In this document: piece after piece, positions 17,211-26,341 of the stretch | How the letters are laid out: each line of letters begins with the position of its first letter | Position numbering within the stretch: the first letter of the stretch is position 1 | Assembly: GCF_016093545.1 (NCBI RefSeq) | Contig: NZ_JADKYX010000017.1 | Span: forward strand, 110,648 to 174,647 | Length of the DNA: 64,000 nucleotides | Reading direction: 5' to 3' | From: Massilia rhizosphaerae | Lineage (GTDB): Bacteria > Pseudomonadota > Gammaproteobacteria > Burkholderiales > Burkholderiaceae_D | Program-made: the position numbers and the translations under genes | Notes under the pieces: generated by a model | What the model was told of the DNA's origin: nothing | Database searches by the model: none | The model's input: only the letters and a program-made list of their open reading frames with translations

Positions 17211-18299
17211 CTAGTCGTTCTTGACGACGATCGTCGGAAACTTCGCCGACATGTCCTTGGCCTGCTCCGCCACCTTGACGGCCACCTTGCGCGCGATGTC
17301 CTTGTAGATCGCGGCGACGGCACCGTCCGGCTCCGCGACGACGGTCGGCGTGCCGGAATCCGTCTGCTCGCGGATCGACAGCTGCAGCGGCAGCTTGCCG
17401 AGGAATTCCACGTTGAAGTCGGCGCACATCTTTTCGCCGCCGCCTGCGCCGAAGATCGCCTCGACGTGGCCGCAGTTCGAGCAGATGTGGGTGCTCATGT
17501 TTTCCACGACGCCGAGGATCGGGATGCCGACCTTCTCGAACATCTTGAGGCCCTTGCGCGCGTCCAGCAGGGCGATGTCCTGCGGCGTCGTGACGATCAC
17601 GGCGCCCGTCACCGGCACCTTCTGCGCCAGGGTGAGCTGGATGTCGCCGGTGCCCGGCGGCATGTCGACGACGAGGTAGTCGATATCCTTCCAGTTGGTC
17701 TGTTCCAGCAGCTGCTGCAGGGCTTGCGTGACCATCGGGCCGCGCCACACCATCGGCTCGTCCGGGTCGATCAGGAAGCCGATCGACGACACCTGCACGC
17801 CATGGTTCTCCAGCGGCTCCATCGTCTTGCCGTCCAGGCTTTGCGGACGGCCGGCGACGCCCAGCATCATCGGCTGCGACGGGCCGTAGATGTCGGCGTC
17901 CAGCAGGCCGACCTTGGCGCCCTCGGCCGCCAGGGCCAGCGCCAGGTTCACGGCCGTCGTCGACTTGCCGACGCCGCCCTTGCCGGATGCGACGGCGATG
18001 ATGTTCTTCACGTTCGGCATCACCTTCAGGCCGCGCTGCACGGCATGCGACAGGATCTTGCTCGTGACGTTGACCCGGACGTCGCTCACGCCGGGCAATG
18101 CGCGCACCGCATTCGCGACCGAAGCGCGGATGCCCGCCTCCAGGCTCCGCGCCGGATAGCCGAGCTCGATGTCGAGGGCGACGTTGCCGCCGTCGACCTG
18201 GATGTTCCTGACTGCCTTGGAGGATACGAAATCTTTATTGGTATTGGGATCGACGACAGCGGCCAGGGCCGTCTTGACGTCATCTACAGTGATGCTCAT
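17211..18299 (-). CDS. apbC: Iron-sulfur cluster carrier protein ApbC (Mrp)
   Basis: 362 residues. An N-terminal DUF59/MIP18-like domain (to about residue 85) precedes a P-loop ATPase of the Mrp/NBP35 type: the deviant Walker A SGKGGVGKST, DADIYGPSQPMMLG, and the cluster-binding pair in CSNCGH. The protein binds and hands over Fe-S clusters to apoproteins, using ATP. It is transcribed divergently from metG, with 147 bp between them, an arrangement often seen in proteobacteria. Confidence 0.93.
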   Translation of the reverse strand: MSITVDDVKTALAAVVDPNTNKDFVSSKAVRNIQVDGGNVALDIELGYPARSLEAGIRASVANAVRALPGVSDVRVNVTSKILSHAVQRGLKVMPNVKNIIAVASGKGGVGKSTTAVNLALALAAEGAKVGLLDADIYGPSQPMMLGVAGRPQSLDGKTMEPLENHGVQVSSIGFLIDPDEPMVWRGPMVTQALQQLLEQTNWKDIDYLVVDMPPGTGDIQLTLAQKVPVTGAVIVTTPQDIALLDARKGLKMFEKVGIPILGVVENMSTHICSNCGHVEAIFGAGGGEKMCADFNVEFLGKLPLQLSIREQTDSGTPTVVAEPDGAVAAIYKDIARKVAVKVAEQAKDMSAKFPTIVVKND

Positions 18300-18446
18300 T
18301 GGGTTCTCCGGATGTGATATGCAAGTTTAGCGCAAAACAGGGGGTCGACTGTTGCCAGACCGGCAAATCCGCCCGGAGACCCCTGCGCGCGCAGGGTCAT
18401 CCGCTGGTAAAATGCCTGTTTTCCTGGACAACCTCGACCTTCGACC

Positions 18447-20597
18447 ATGACACGCAAGCTGTTCGTCACCACCGCCCTGCCCTACGCCAACGCTGCCTTT
18501 CACATCGGCCACATGATGGAATACATCCAGGCCGACATCTGGGTCCGCTTCCAGCGAATGCAGCGCGACGCGGGCGAGCAGCGCGTCGTGCACTTCGTCG
18601 GCGCCGACGACACGCACGGCACGCCGATCATGATCGCCGCCGAGAAGGAAGGCGTGACGCCGCAGGCGTTCGTCGCCAAGATCGCGGCCGGCCGCGCACA
18701 ATACCTGGACGGCTTCCACATCGCCTTCGACAACTGGCATTCGACGGATTCGCAGGAAAACGTCGACCTGTCGCAGAGCATCTACCGCCGCCTGCGCGAC
18801 AACGGCCTGATCTATACGAAGACCGTGGACCGCTTCTACGACACGGCCAAAGGCATGTTCCTGGCCGACCGCAACATCAAGGGCGAGTGCCCGGTCTGCC
18901 ACGCGAAAGACCAGTACGGCGACAACTGCGAAGTGTGCGGCGCCGCCTACCAGCCGACCGAGCTGATCAATCCGTACTCCGTGTTCACGGGGTCGACGCC
19001 GATCCTGAAGCCGTCCGAACAGTACTTCTTCAAGCTGTCCGACCCGCGCTGCTTCCAATTCCTCAAGGAGTGGCTGAACACGCCGGGCCGCCTGCAGCCG
19101 GAGATGGTCAACAAGGTGTCCGAATGGCTGGGCGAGAACGGCGAGAAGCTGGCCGACTGGGACATCTCGCGCGACGCGCCCTATTTCGGCATCCCGATTC
19201 CGGACGCGCCCGGTAAATTCTTCTACGTGTGGCTGGACGCGCCGGTCGGCTATCTGGCCAGCCTCAAGAATTACTTCGAAAAGAAGGGCATCGACTACGA
19301 AGCCTTCCTGAACGATCCGTCGGCCGAGCAGGTGCACTTCATCGGGAAGGACATCGTATCGTTCCACCTCCTGTTCTGGCCGGCGATGCTGAATTTCTCG
19401 GGCCACCCGATCATCGACAAGCTGAAGGTCAATGTCCACGGCCACCTGACCGTGAACAACGAAAAGATGTCGAAGTCGCGCGGCACCGGCATCTCGCCGC
19501 TGCGCTACCTGGAGTTGGGCATGAACCCGGAATGGCTGCGCTACTACCTGGCATTCAAGCTGAACGCCCGGGTCGAGGACCTGGATTTCACGGGCGAGGA
19601 CTTCGTCGCGCGCGTGAACAGCGACCTGATCGGCAAGTACGTGAACATCGCCAGCCGCTGCGCCGGCTTCATCGCCAAGCGTTTCGACGGCAAGCTGGCT
19701 TCTTCGCTGTCCGACGACGCGAAGGGCTGGATCGCGCGCGCGCTGAACGGCGAAGTCAATGGCAACCTCGGTGAGCGCCAGGCCAACATCGCCGCCAACT
19801 TCGAAGCGCGCGAATTCGGCAAAGCCCTGCGCGAAGTGATGGAAGTGGCCGACGTCGCCAACCGCTACGTCGACGAGAACAAGCCGTGGATCCTGGCCAA
19901 GGACGAGACGAAGACGGCCGAGCTGCACGACGTGTGCACGGCGGCGCTGATCCTGTTCCGCCAGCTGACGATCCTGCTGTCGCCGGTGCTGCCGCACGTG
20001 GCCGCGCGCGTGCGCGACTTCCTCGGCGACGACGCGTATTCGTGGGACGACACCCAGGGCGAGCGCGTCTACGCCCCGCTGCTGGGCAGCACCATCGGCG
20101 CCTACAGCCACCTGATGCAGCGCGTGGATGCCAAGATGATCGAGGACCTGTTCGACAAGCCGGCGCCCGCCGAGGCTGCCGCCGCGCCCGCCGCCCCTGC
20201 CGCCGACACCGCGGCCGCGCCGGCGACGCAAGCGTCCGACATCGAGGAATTGGCGCCGGAAATCTCCATCGACGACTTCACCAGGATCGACCTGCGCGTG
20301 GCGAAGATCGTCAATTGTGAGCACGTCGAAGGTGCGGGCAAGCTGCTGCGCCTCACGCTGGACGTGGGCGAAGGCCGTTATCGTAATGTGTTCTCGGGTA
20401 TCAAGTCGGCCTACCAGCCTGAGCAATTGATCGGCAAGCTGACGGTGCTCGTGGCCAACCTGGCGCCGCGCAAGATGAAGTTCGGCGTGTCGGAGGGCAT
20501 GGTCCTGTGCGCGTCCGCGAAAGATGAAAAAGCGAATCCGGGCCTGTACCTGCTGGAGCCGGTGAGCGGCGCCCAGCCGGGGATGCGGATCCGCTGA
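18447..20597 (+). CDS. metG: Methionyl-tRNA synthetase
   Basis: 716 residues. HIGH appears as HIGH (19-22) and KMSKS as NEKMSKSRG. The zinc knuckle CPVCHAKDQYGDNCEVCG marks the type with a metal-binding insert. After the anticodon-binding helical domain, an Ala/Pro linker leads to a C-terminal Trbp111-like tRNA-binding domain (from about IDDFTRIDLRVAKIV), which promotes dimerisation. The enzyme charges both elongator and initiator tRNA-Met. The length is normal for the long form. Confidence 0.96.
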   Translation: MTRKLFVTTALPYANAAFHIGHMMEYIQADIWVRFQRMQRDAGEQRVVHFVGADDTHGTPIMIAAEKEGVTPQAFVAKIAAGRAQYLDGFHIAFDNWHSTDSQENVDLSQSIYRRLRDNGLIYTKTVDRFYDTAKGMFLADRNIKGECPVCHAKDQYGDNCEVCGAAYQPTELINPYSVFTGSTPILKPSEQYFFKLSDPRCFQFLKEWLNTPGRLQPEMVNKVSEWLGENGEKLADWDISRDAPYFGIPIPDAPGKFFYVWLDAPVGYLASLKNYFEKKGIDYEAFLNDPSAEQVHFIGKDIVSFHLLFWPAMLNFSGHPIIDKLKVNVHGHLTVNNEKMSKSRGTGISPLRYLELGMNPEWLRYYLAFKLNARVEDLDFTGEDFVARVNSDLIGKYVNIASRCAGFIAKRFDGKLASSLSDDAKGWIARALNGEVNGNLGERQANIAANFEAREFGKALREVMEVADVANRYVDENKPWILAKDETKTAELHDVCTAALILFRQLTILLSPVLPHVAARVRDFLGDDAYSWDDTQGERVYAPLLGSTIGAYSHLMQRVDAKMIEDLFDKPAPAEAAAAPAAPAADTAAAPATQASDIEELAPEISIDDFTRIDLRVAKIVNCEHVEGAGKLLRLTLDVGEGRYRNVFSGIKSAYQPEQLIGKLTVLVANLAPRKMKFGVSEGMVLCASAKDEKANPGLYLLEPVSGAQPGMRIR

Positions 20598-20676
20598 GTC
20601 GGGCTGAAGGCGCGGATGATCGTTGCCGGGATGGCATCATTCCAGTGGCAGTATAATGCGCTCGTTTAATTAGCTG

Positions 20677-20714
20677 GGGTCGGAGCACGAGCGTGACATT
20701 CGTGCTCTACCCCG
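20677..20714. repeat. Palindromic repeat, variant copy
   Basis: GGGGTCGGAGCACGA (20677-20691) pairs with TCGTGCTCTACCCC (20701-20714) with one unmatched base in the arm. It is a diverged relative of the copy that follows 10 bp later. A -10-like TATAAT at 20653-20658 lies just upstream but has no -35 at proper distance. Confidence 0.7.
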
Positions 20715-20723
20715 GAAGTCAGA

Positions 20724-20766
20724 TGGGGTCAGAGCACAAACGACAAATTCGCGCTCTGACCCCATA
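20724..20766. repeat. Palindromic repeat (GGGGTCAGAGC family), copy 2
   Basis: ATGGGGTCAGAGC (20724-20736) and GCTCTGACCCCAT (20754-20766) are perfect 13-bp inverted repeats, identical in arm to the element at 17051. The pair of elements fills most of the 199-bp gap between metG and the next gene. Confidence 0.8.
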
Positions 20767-20796
20767 AAATAAAACTTTGAGTAGTAGCGACTAAAT

Positions 20797-22125
20797 ATGA
20801 CCGAATACAAAGCCCTGAGGCACATCCCCCACGCGAACCTGTTCCGCCAAGGCGACGTCTTCGTCCTGTTCGGCGAACTGTTCGGCCGTGGCTATGTGAA
20901 CGGACTGATCGACGAGGCGCGCGCCGCCGGCATGACGATCCTCGGCATCACCGTCGGCCGCCGCAACGAGGACGGCACCCTGCGCGCCCTCACGCCGGAA
21001 GAACATGCCGAAGCGGAAGCGAAGCTCGGCGGCCGCATCATCAATGTGCCGCTGATGGCCGGCTTCGACATGGATGCGCCCCCGGGCGAACAGAATCCGA
21101 CCGAGATGCTGTCCGGTCTTACCCTCAAGAGCTGGCAAGACGACAAGCTGGACTGGACCAAGATCGAAGCCTGCCGCGCCGTCGGCGTGCAGCGCTTCAC
21201 GACGTCCGCCCAGGCCGTCATGGCCGAGATCGACAAACTGGTCCCGGACGGCGCCAACGTGTTCTTCGCGCACACGATGGCCGGCGGCATCCCCAAGATC
21301 AAGGCCTTCCTGGCCATTGCCAACCGCATCTACAAAGGCCGCGGCGAGCGCTTCATGTCCTCGCGCGCCCTGCTGGACAGCGACCTCGGCAAGCTGATCC
21401 TGATGAACTTCGACGAAGTCACGGCCAACACGCTGAAGCACCTGATCGACGCGTCGGCCGCCATCCGCGCGCGCGTGGAATCGAAAGGCGGCCAGGTGCG
21501 CTACACGGCCTACGGCTACCACGGCACCGAGATCCTGATCGGCGACGAATACGTGTGGCAGACCTACACGAACTACACGCAGGGCTATGCCAAGATGCGC
21601 CTGGAGTCGATCGCCACGGCCGCCTGGGCACAGGGCGTCGCGGCCACCGTGTTCAACTGCCCGGAAATCCGCACGAACTCGTCCGACATCTTCGTCGGCG
21701 TGGAACTGTCCTTGTTCCCGTTGCTGCTCGCCCTCAAGAAGGAAGGTGGCGAAGGGGGAAGCACTAAGTGGGCGCAGGAGCAATGGGACATCTGCCAGAG
21801 CCTGCTGGGCGACGGCATCTCGCTGCAATCCGTCCTGGACAAGCTGGAAGCCTATCTGCAGACCGCCACCAGCACGTCGTTCCGCAACTTCGAGGCCTGG
21901 CCGATGGACAACACGCCGGAACTGGCCGACCTGATGATCGGCACCTCCGAGGAGATCACCGGCCTGCACACGGACAAGAAGGCGTTGATCACGGACCACC
22001 TGTCGGCCCTCGTGCTGGAAGGCGCCGGCCCGCTGATGTTCCACGGCGCGGCCGAGAAGATCGCCCCGGTGCTGTGGCTCAACCACGACATCATCGCCCG
22101 CCAGCTCAATGCGCTGCACCAATAA
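20797..22125 (+). CDS. Conserved protein, possible FabMG-family enoyl-ACP reductase
   Basis: 442 residues, soluble, no signal peptide. The N-terminus has a nucleotide-binding look (VFVLFGELFGRGYVNGLIDEARAAG). Later blocks include FFAHTMAGGIPK, YTAYGYHGTEILIG and NCPEIRTNSSDIF, clearly a conserved enzyme. From memory, betaproteobacterial proteins of this kind are annotated as FabMG-family enoyl-ACP reductases, linked to triclosan tolerance; I cannot verify this, and the classical SDR catalytic Tyr-x6-Lys pattern is not evident. It is monocistronic with a strong terminator. Confidence 0.45.
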   Translation: MTEYKALRHIPHANLFRQGDVFVLFGELFGRGYVNGLIDEARAAGMTILGITVGRRNEDGTLRALTPEEHAEAEAKLGGRIINVPLMAGFDMDAPPGEQNPTEMLSGLTLKSWQDDKLDWTKIEACRAVGVQRFTTSAQAVMAEIDKLVPDGANVFFAHTMAGGIPKIKAFLAIANRIYKGRGERFMSSRALLDSDLGKLILMNFDEVTANTLKHLIDASAAIRARVESKGGQVRYTAYGYHGTEILIGDEYVWQTYTNYTQGYAKMRLESIATAAWAQGVAATVFNCPEIRTNSSDIFVGVELSLFPLLLALKKEGGEGGSTKWAQEQWDICQSLLGDGISLQSVLDKLEAYLQTATSTSFRNFEAWPMDNTPELADLMIGTSEEITGLHTDKKALITDHLSALVLEGAGPLMFHGAAEKIAPVLWLNHDIIARQLNALHQ

Positions 22126-22162
22126 GCGCTGACTCGCAGTATCATTCCTTGTTTTTATGATG

Positions 22163-22194
22163 CGGCGGTTCTCGATAAACGAGACCGCCGTTTT
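22163..22194 (+). terminator. Intrinsic terminator
   Basis: CGGCGG plus TCTCG pair with CGAGA plus CCGCCG (22163-22174 with 22180-22190) around an ATAAA loop, with a single bulged T, followed by TTTT. It lies 37 bp after the stop codon at 22125. Confidence 0.85.
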
Positions 22195-22216
22195 GTACGA
22201 CCTGCCTAGAAAAGCC

Positions 22217-22414
22217 ATGAAACACACCCAGTACGAATCCGAGCACACCAAGTTCATCAAGCAACTGAAGGAAAAGACCCCGGGCATGGAAGAGCGCCAG
22301 CAGGCCGGCCGCGCCCTGCTGTGGGACAAGGCCCCGCTCTCGCTGGACGAGCAGCGCCGCATCGACGAATCGCGGCTGCGCCAGCAGGCCTACCCGTACC
22401 AGACCAAGGTCTGA
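22217..22414 (+). CDS. DUF3460 family protein
   Basis: 65 residues from ATG 22217; the frame is open further upstream but that part overlaps the terminator hairpin. The sequence KHTQYESEHTKFIKQLKEK followed by LLWDKAPLSLDEQRR is typical of DUF3460, a small family of unknown function confined mainly to betaproteobacteria. It is followed after 46 bp by scpA, its usual neighbour. It is highly charged and probably helical. Confidence 0.85.
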   Translation: MKHTQYESEHTKFIKQLKEKTPGMEERQQAGRALLWDKAPLSLDEQRRIDESRLRQQAYPYQTKV

Positions 22415-22460
22415 CGCGATCCGGTCCACCCCCACCTGATCCATTCCGAGGCCGACGACG

Positions 22461-23333
22461 ATGGTGCCCGCGCAGGCGACGCCCGAGGGGCGCGCCGATC
22501 CCGACACGAGCGGGGGCGCCACGGCCGATGCCGATGCGGCCGCGGTCCACGCCGAGGGTGCCATCGCGCGCCTGTACGGCGAACCGCTGCTGCACCTGCC
22601 CACCGACCTGTACATTCCGCCGGATGCGCTCGAGGTGTTTCTCGACGCGTTCGAGGGGCCGCTCGACCTGCTGCTGTACCTGATCCGCAAGCAGAACTTC
22701 AACATCCTCGACATTCCGTTGGCCCAGGTCACCTTGCAGTACCTGGAATACGTCGAACAGATCCGCAAGAGCAACCTGGAACTGGCGGCGGAATACTTGT
22801 TGATGGCGGCGATGCTGATCGAGATCAAGTCGCGCATGCTGCTGCCCAAGCGCGCGGACACGCTCGTCGAGGACGCCGAGGACCCGCGCGCGGAACTGGT
22901 GCGGCGCCTGCTGGACTATGAGCAGATCAAGCTCGCGGCCCAGCAGCTGGGCGCCCTGCCCCAGCTGGACCGCGACTTCGTGCGCCCGCAGCTGCACATC
23001 GAGCAGGCGCTGGGCCCGGTCTGGCCGCAAGTCGATCCGCACGACCTGCAGCGCGCGTGGATGGACGTGCTGCGCCGCGCGAAGCTGACCCAGCATCACC
23101 GCATCGGCCGCGAGGAATTGTCCGTCCGCGAGCACATGTCGGCCATCCTGCGCACCTTGCAGTCGGCCCGTTTCGTCGAGTTCTCGGAACTGTTCGGCGG
23201 ACACGCCAGCGTACCCGTCGTCGTCGTGCACTTCGTCGCCATGCTCGAACTGGCGAAGGAAACCTTGATCGAAATTACCCAGGCCGAGCCTTTCGCCCCC
23301 ATCTACGTGCGTCTCGCCTATTCCCCGGCATAA
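22461..23333 (+). CDS. scpA: Segregation and condensation protein A
   Basis: 290 residues. ScpA is the kleisin of the bacterial SMC-ScpAB condensin. The conserved N-terminal block FEGPLDLLLYLIRKQNFNILDIPLAQVTLQYL that binds the SMC neck is intact, as is the AAEYLLMAAMLIEIKSRMLLP helix. A poorly conserved 40-residue N-terminal extension rich in Ala and Asp precedes it. panC follows 22 bp later, so the genes are probably one transcript. scpB is not adjacent. Confidence 0.92.
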   Translation: MVPAQATPEGRADPDTSGGATADADAAAVHAEGAIARLYGEPLLHLPTDLYIPPDALEVFLDAFEGPLDLLLYLIRKQNFNILDIPLAQVTLQYLEYVEQIRKSNLELAAEYLLMAAMLIEIKSRMLLPKRADTLVEDAEDPRAELVRRLLDYEQIKLAAQQLGALPQLDRDFVRPQLHIEQALGPVWPQVDPHDLQRAWMDVLRRAKLTQHHRIGREELSVREHMSAILRTLQSARFVEFSELFGGHASVPVVVVHFVAMLELAKETLIEITQAEPFAPIYVRLAYSPA

Positions 23334-23355
23334 TGCTCTTACAGCAACAGACACC

Positions 23356-24195
23356 ATGAAAATCATTTCCACCATCGACGAACTGCGCGACCAGCTGCGC
23401 GGACAACTGCGCACCGCCTTCGTGCCGACCATGGGCAATCTGCACGAGGGCCATCTGTCGCTGATGCGCCTGGCGCGCCGCCACGGCGACCCGGTCGTCG
23501 CGTCGATCTTCGTCAACCGCCTGCAGTTCGGCCCGAACGAGGACTTCGACAAATACCCGCGCACGTTCGAGGCGGACGTCGCCAAGCTGGAAAAGGAAGG
23601 CGTCTACGTGCTGTTCGCGCCGACCGAGAAAGACCTGTATCCGGAACCGCAGGAATACCGCGTGCAGCCGCCCGATGACCTGGGCAATATCCTGGAAGGC
23701 GAGTTCCGCCCCGGCTTCTTCAACGGCGTGTGCACCGTCGTGACGAAGCTGTTCTCGTGCGTGCAGCCGCGCGTGGCCGTGTTCGGCAAGAAGGATTACC
23801 AGCAGTTGATGATCGTCCGCAATATGGCACGCCAGTTCGCGCTGCCGACGGAAATCATCGGCGCCGAGACGTTCCGCGCCGAGGATGGCCTGGCCCTGTC
23901 GTCGCGCAACGGCTACCTGAGCAGCGCGGAACGGGCGGAAGCGCCTTTCCTGTACCAGACCCTGCAGTACGTGGCCGAGCAGACCCGTGCGGGCCATGCC
24001 GACCTGGCCGTGCTGGAACGTGACGCGATGGAACGCCTGCGGGAACACGGCTGGCAACCGGACTATGTGTCCATCCGCAAGCGCATGAACCTGCAGCCGC
24101 CGAGCCGCGAAGAATACGAGGCGGGCGCACCGCTCGTCGTCCTGACCGCGGCCAAGCTGGGGTCGACGCGCCTGATCGATAATCTTGAAATCTGA
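23356..24195 (+). CDS. panC: Pantothenate synthetase
   Basis: 279 residues. It joins pantoate and beta-alanine with ATP to form pantothenate for coenzyme A. Signatures: PTMGNLHEGHLSLM (24-37) with the HIGH-type motif, FFNGVCTVVTKLF, the KKDYQQL and ALSSRNGYLS motifs near the active site. Length is normal. panB and panD are not in the window. Confidence 0.95.
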   Translation: MKIISTIDELRDQLRGQLRTAFVPTMGNLHEGHLSLMRLARRHGDPVVASIFVNRLQFGPNEDFDKYPRTFEADVAKLEKEGVYVLFAPTEKDLYPEPQEYRVQPPDDLGNILEGEFRPGFFNGVCTVVTKLFSCVQPRVAVFGKKDYQQLMIVRNMARQFALPTEIIGAETFRAEDGLALSSRNGYLSSAERAEAPFLYQTLQYVAEQTRAGHADLAVLERDAMERLREHGWQPDYVSIRKRMNLQPPSREEYEAGAPLVVLTAAKLGSTRLIDNLEI

Positions 24196-24303
24196 CTCTA
24201 AAAGTTCCATTGTTGCAAATATGCTGTAGGAATTGGCAACTCTTCTTGTTAGACTCGGGGAAAGGGCTTTTACCCAGCCCACGTACAGAGAAGGAGTAGT
24301 GTC

Positions 24304-25059
24304 TTGACCGACCTCTCAGTGCCGCTCATGCGCAAGGGTCCGCCCAAACCGGCGGACGCCGTCGACCGGATCCACCAGAATGCCGGCGCCCACGAAATGC
24401 GCGACCCGTTCGACATCGGCGACGCGTTGACGACGCTCGCCCTCACCGGCGAGCCCGTGACCGTCTACCCGCGCGGCCAGGACGCCGTCATGGCGCGCAT
24501 CGACAGCGTCGATCCGGAAAACCAGGTCTTCACGCTGGACCTCGTCGAACATGGGGCATCGCTGCGGGACGCGACGGTATTCGTCGCGCCGCTGGGCACC
24601 AATGCCAAGATCCAGTTCGAGCTGGACACGGCGCCGGCCGCCGTTCCCGATCGTCCGGACCTGCTGCAATTCCCGCTGCCGGCGGCCTGTTTCGTGCTGA
24701 ACCGGCGCGCCGAGCCCCGCCTCGAGTCGCCGTTGGGCATGAACTACGGCGCCCGCTTCGCAATGATGGGCAAGGTGTTCGAGATGCCGTTGTACGATTT
24801 CTCGCGCGGCGGCGTCGGCCTGCGCGCGACGCCGGAGCAGGCGCTCGAGCTGTACGTGGGCAAGAAACTGGAGGGCGTGCTGTTGGAACTGGGCACATCG
24901 CTCGTCGTGTCGGCCGACCTCGAAGTGCGCCTGCTGCGGCCGTTCCGCACCTTCCTGCTGGGCCAGCAGGTGCAGGTGGGATGCCGCATCTCGAATATCT
25001 CGATGCAGATGCGTCAGACGCTGGAACGGGCCGTCGACAAGATGCAGAAGCGCAGGTAG
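24304..25059 (+). CDS. ycgR: Flagellar brake protein YcgR (PilZ domain)
   Basis: 251 residues. Translation starts at TTG 24304, seven bases after a clear AAGGAG (24291-24296). An N-terminal YcgR-type domain (about 35-120) is followed by a PilZ domain with the cyclic di-GMP motifs RRAEPR and DFSRGG. YcgR bound to cyclic di-GMP slows the flagellar motor at MotA/FliG. Its place next to the chemotaxis cluster fits. The gene is convergent with the HDOD gene, 13 bp apart. Confidence 0.88.
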   Translation: MTDLSVPLMRKGPPKPADAVDRIHQNAGAHEMRDPFDIGDALTTLALTGEPVTVYPRGQDAVMARIDSVDPENQVFTLDLVEHGASLRDATVFVAPLGTNAKIQFELDTAPAAVPDRPDLLQFPLPAACFVLNRRAEPRLESPLGMNYGARFAMMGKVFEMPLYDFSRGGVGLRATPEQALELYVGKKLEGVLLELGTSLVVSADLEVRLLRPFRTFLLGQQVQVGCRISNISMQMRQTLERAVDKMQKRR

Positions 25060-25072
25060 GCCGCGCCGCGGT

Positions 25073-26281
25073 TCACACCGCCACGTTCTGCGCCCACGCC
25101 AGCGCCGACAGGTGCGCCTTGTTGACGTCGTGCGGGCTGATCTCGACCGCCGCCGCCAGCGACGCGACGAGGTCCGAATTCAGCTCGCACGCCTCCGCCA
25201 GCGCCAGATAGGGGCCATACGTGCCTTCCCGTCCCAGCAGGGCCTGGACGACCTGTTCCGGCAACTGGATCGTGTCCAGCACGTCCTTCATCGGCAGCCC
25301 CAGCAGGCGATCCAGCAGCGAGAACATGCCGGCCACGAACAAGTGTTCGCCCTCGCCGCGGGCCAGGTGCGTCTGGCCCAGCAGTTCGCACAGGCGCGCG
25401 CGCACGACGGCCGTTTCCATCAGCACGGGCGAATAGCCGCTCGCGCTGGCGGTGGCCAGCAACAGGACGAGCCAGCGGTACAGCGGCGCATAGCCCAGCA
25501 TGGCGATCGCCTGGCGCAGCGACTGGATCTCGCGCCCCGATCCGAAACCGGCCGAATTGATGAAGCGCAGCAGCTTGTAGATCAATGCCGGATCGCGCTT
25601 GAGCACGGCCTCGATCTTGGGCACGTCCTCGTTGTTCTGCACCATCTGCATCAGTTGCAGGATGATGGCCTGGGCCGGATTCATGCCCTTGACGGGGTTG
25701 CCCGGCCGGGGCGTCAGGTGCAGCTTGCCGACGAAGGCGTCCAGGCCCAGCGCGGCGCAGGCGTCGAAATCCTGCCATGTTGCCACCGGCCGCCCGACCA
25801 GGCGCAGCGCCGACTGCTTGGCCAGCGCATACGCGCGCGCCTGGGACGCCACGTCGGCGCCCGTGAAGCGCACTTCGGCATAGGAAGCGAACGGCGACAG
25901 ATTCTTGCCCAGCAGCGCCAGGTCGGCGCCGCGGATCGAGATGCCGACCCCGCCGGCGCGCAAGGCCTGCACGGCGGCGCGGGTGTCGGTATTGGCGAGG
26001 TCGCGCACGCGCAGCGACAGCACGGTGCGTTCCGGCGGCAGCGCGTGGAGCGCGTCCAGCGACAGCATGGCCGGCACGGCGTCCAGGAACAGCATCTTGT
26101 CGCGCAGCAGCCAGGCCTGCTCGTCGTCGACCATGTGTTCGGCCACGAACGCGACGAGGCTTTCGAGGTCGGCGTCGGCGACGACCTGGCCATCGCGCTG
26201 TTGCCAGCAGAGTTCATACCCTATCACGCGCTGCTTGGGATCGAGCAGGGGTTCGCGGACGATGAAATTAGTCTGGTGCAT
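25073..26281 (-). CDS. Degenerate EAL plus HDOD domain protein
   Basis: 402 residues. The N-terminal half (1-190) has the fold-pattern of an EAL domain of the YuxH type, but the EAL signature is YELCWQ here and the metal-binding residues are absent, so it should not hydrolyse cyclic di-GMP. The C-terminal half is an HDOD domain (from about NPAQAIILQLMQMV), a catalytically dead HD fold used in signalling. Related EAL-HDOD proteins influence motility. It lies 60 bp downstream of cheZ in the same direction and may be part of that operon. Confidence 0.82.
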   Translation of the reverse strand: MHQTNFIVREPLLDPKQRVIGYELCWQQRDGQVVADADLESLVAFVAEHMVDDEQAWLLRDKMLFLDAVPAMLSLDALHALPPERTVLSLRVRDLANTDTRAAVQALRAGGVGISIRGADLALLGKNLSPFASYAEVRFTGADVASQARAYALAKQSALRLVGRPVATWQDFDACAALGLDAFVGKLHLTPRPGNPVKGMNPAQAIILQLMQMVQNNEDVPKIEAVLKRDPALIYKLLRFINSAGFGSGREIQSLRQAIAMLGYAPLYRWLVLLLATASASGYSPVLMETAVVRARLCELLGQTHLARGEGEHLFVAGMFSLLDRLLGLPMKDVLDTIQLPEQVVQALLGREGTYGPYLALAEACELNSDLVASLAAAVEISPHDVNKAHLSALAWAQNVAV

Positions 26282-26341
26282 GTTTGTAACGATCCCAAGG
26301 TGAAACGAATGGCGCCGACGGCAACGGCCGTCGCGGCGGGA

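Noticed and set aside
20653..20658. TATAAT upstream of the FabMG-like gene
   Set aside because: No -35 at 16-18 bp; nearest TTGCCG is 24 bp away. Kept only as a remark in the repeat entry.
24195..24303. Possible sigma-28 or sigma-54 promoter before ycgR (AAAAGTTC; TTGGCA...TTG)
   Set aside because: AAAAGTTC has no matching -10 at 11 bp, and the GG to GC spacing of the sigma-54 candidate is not met.
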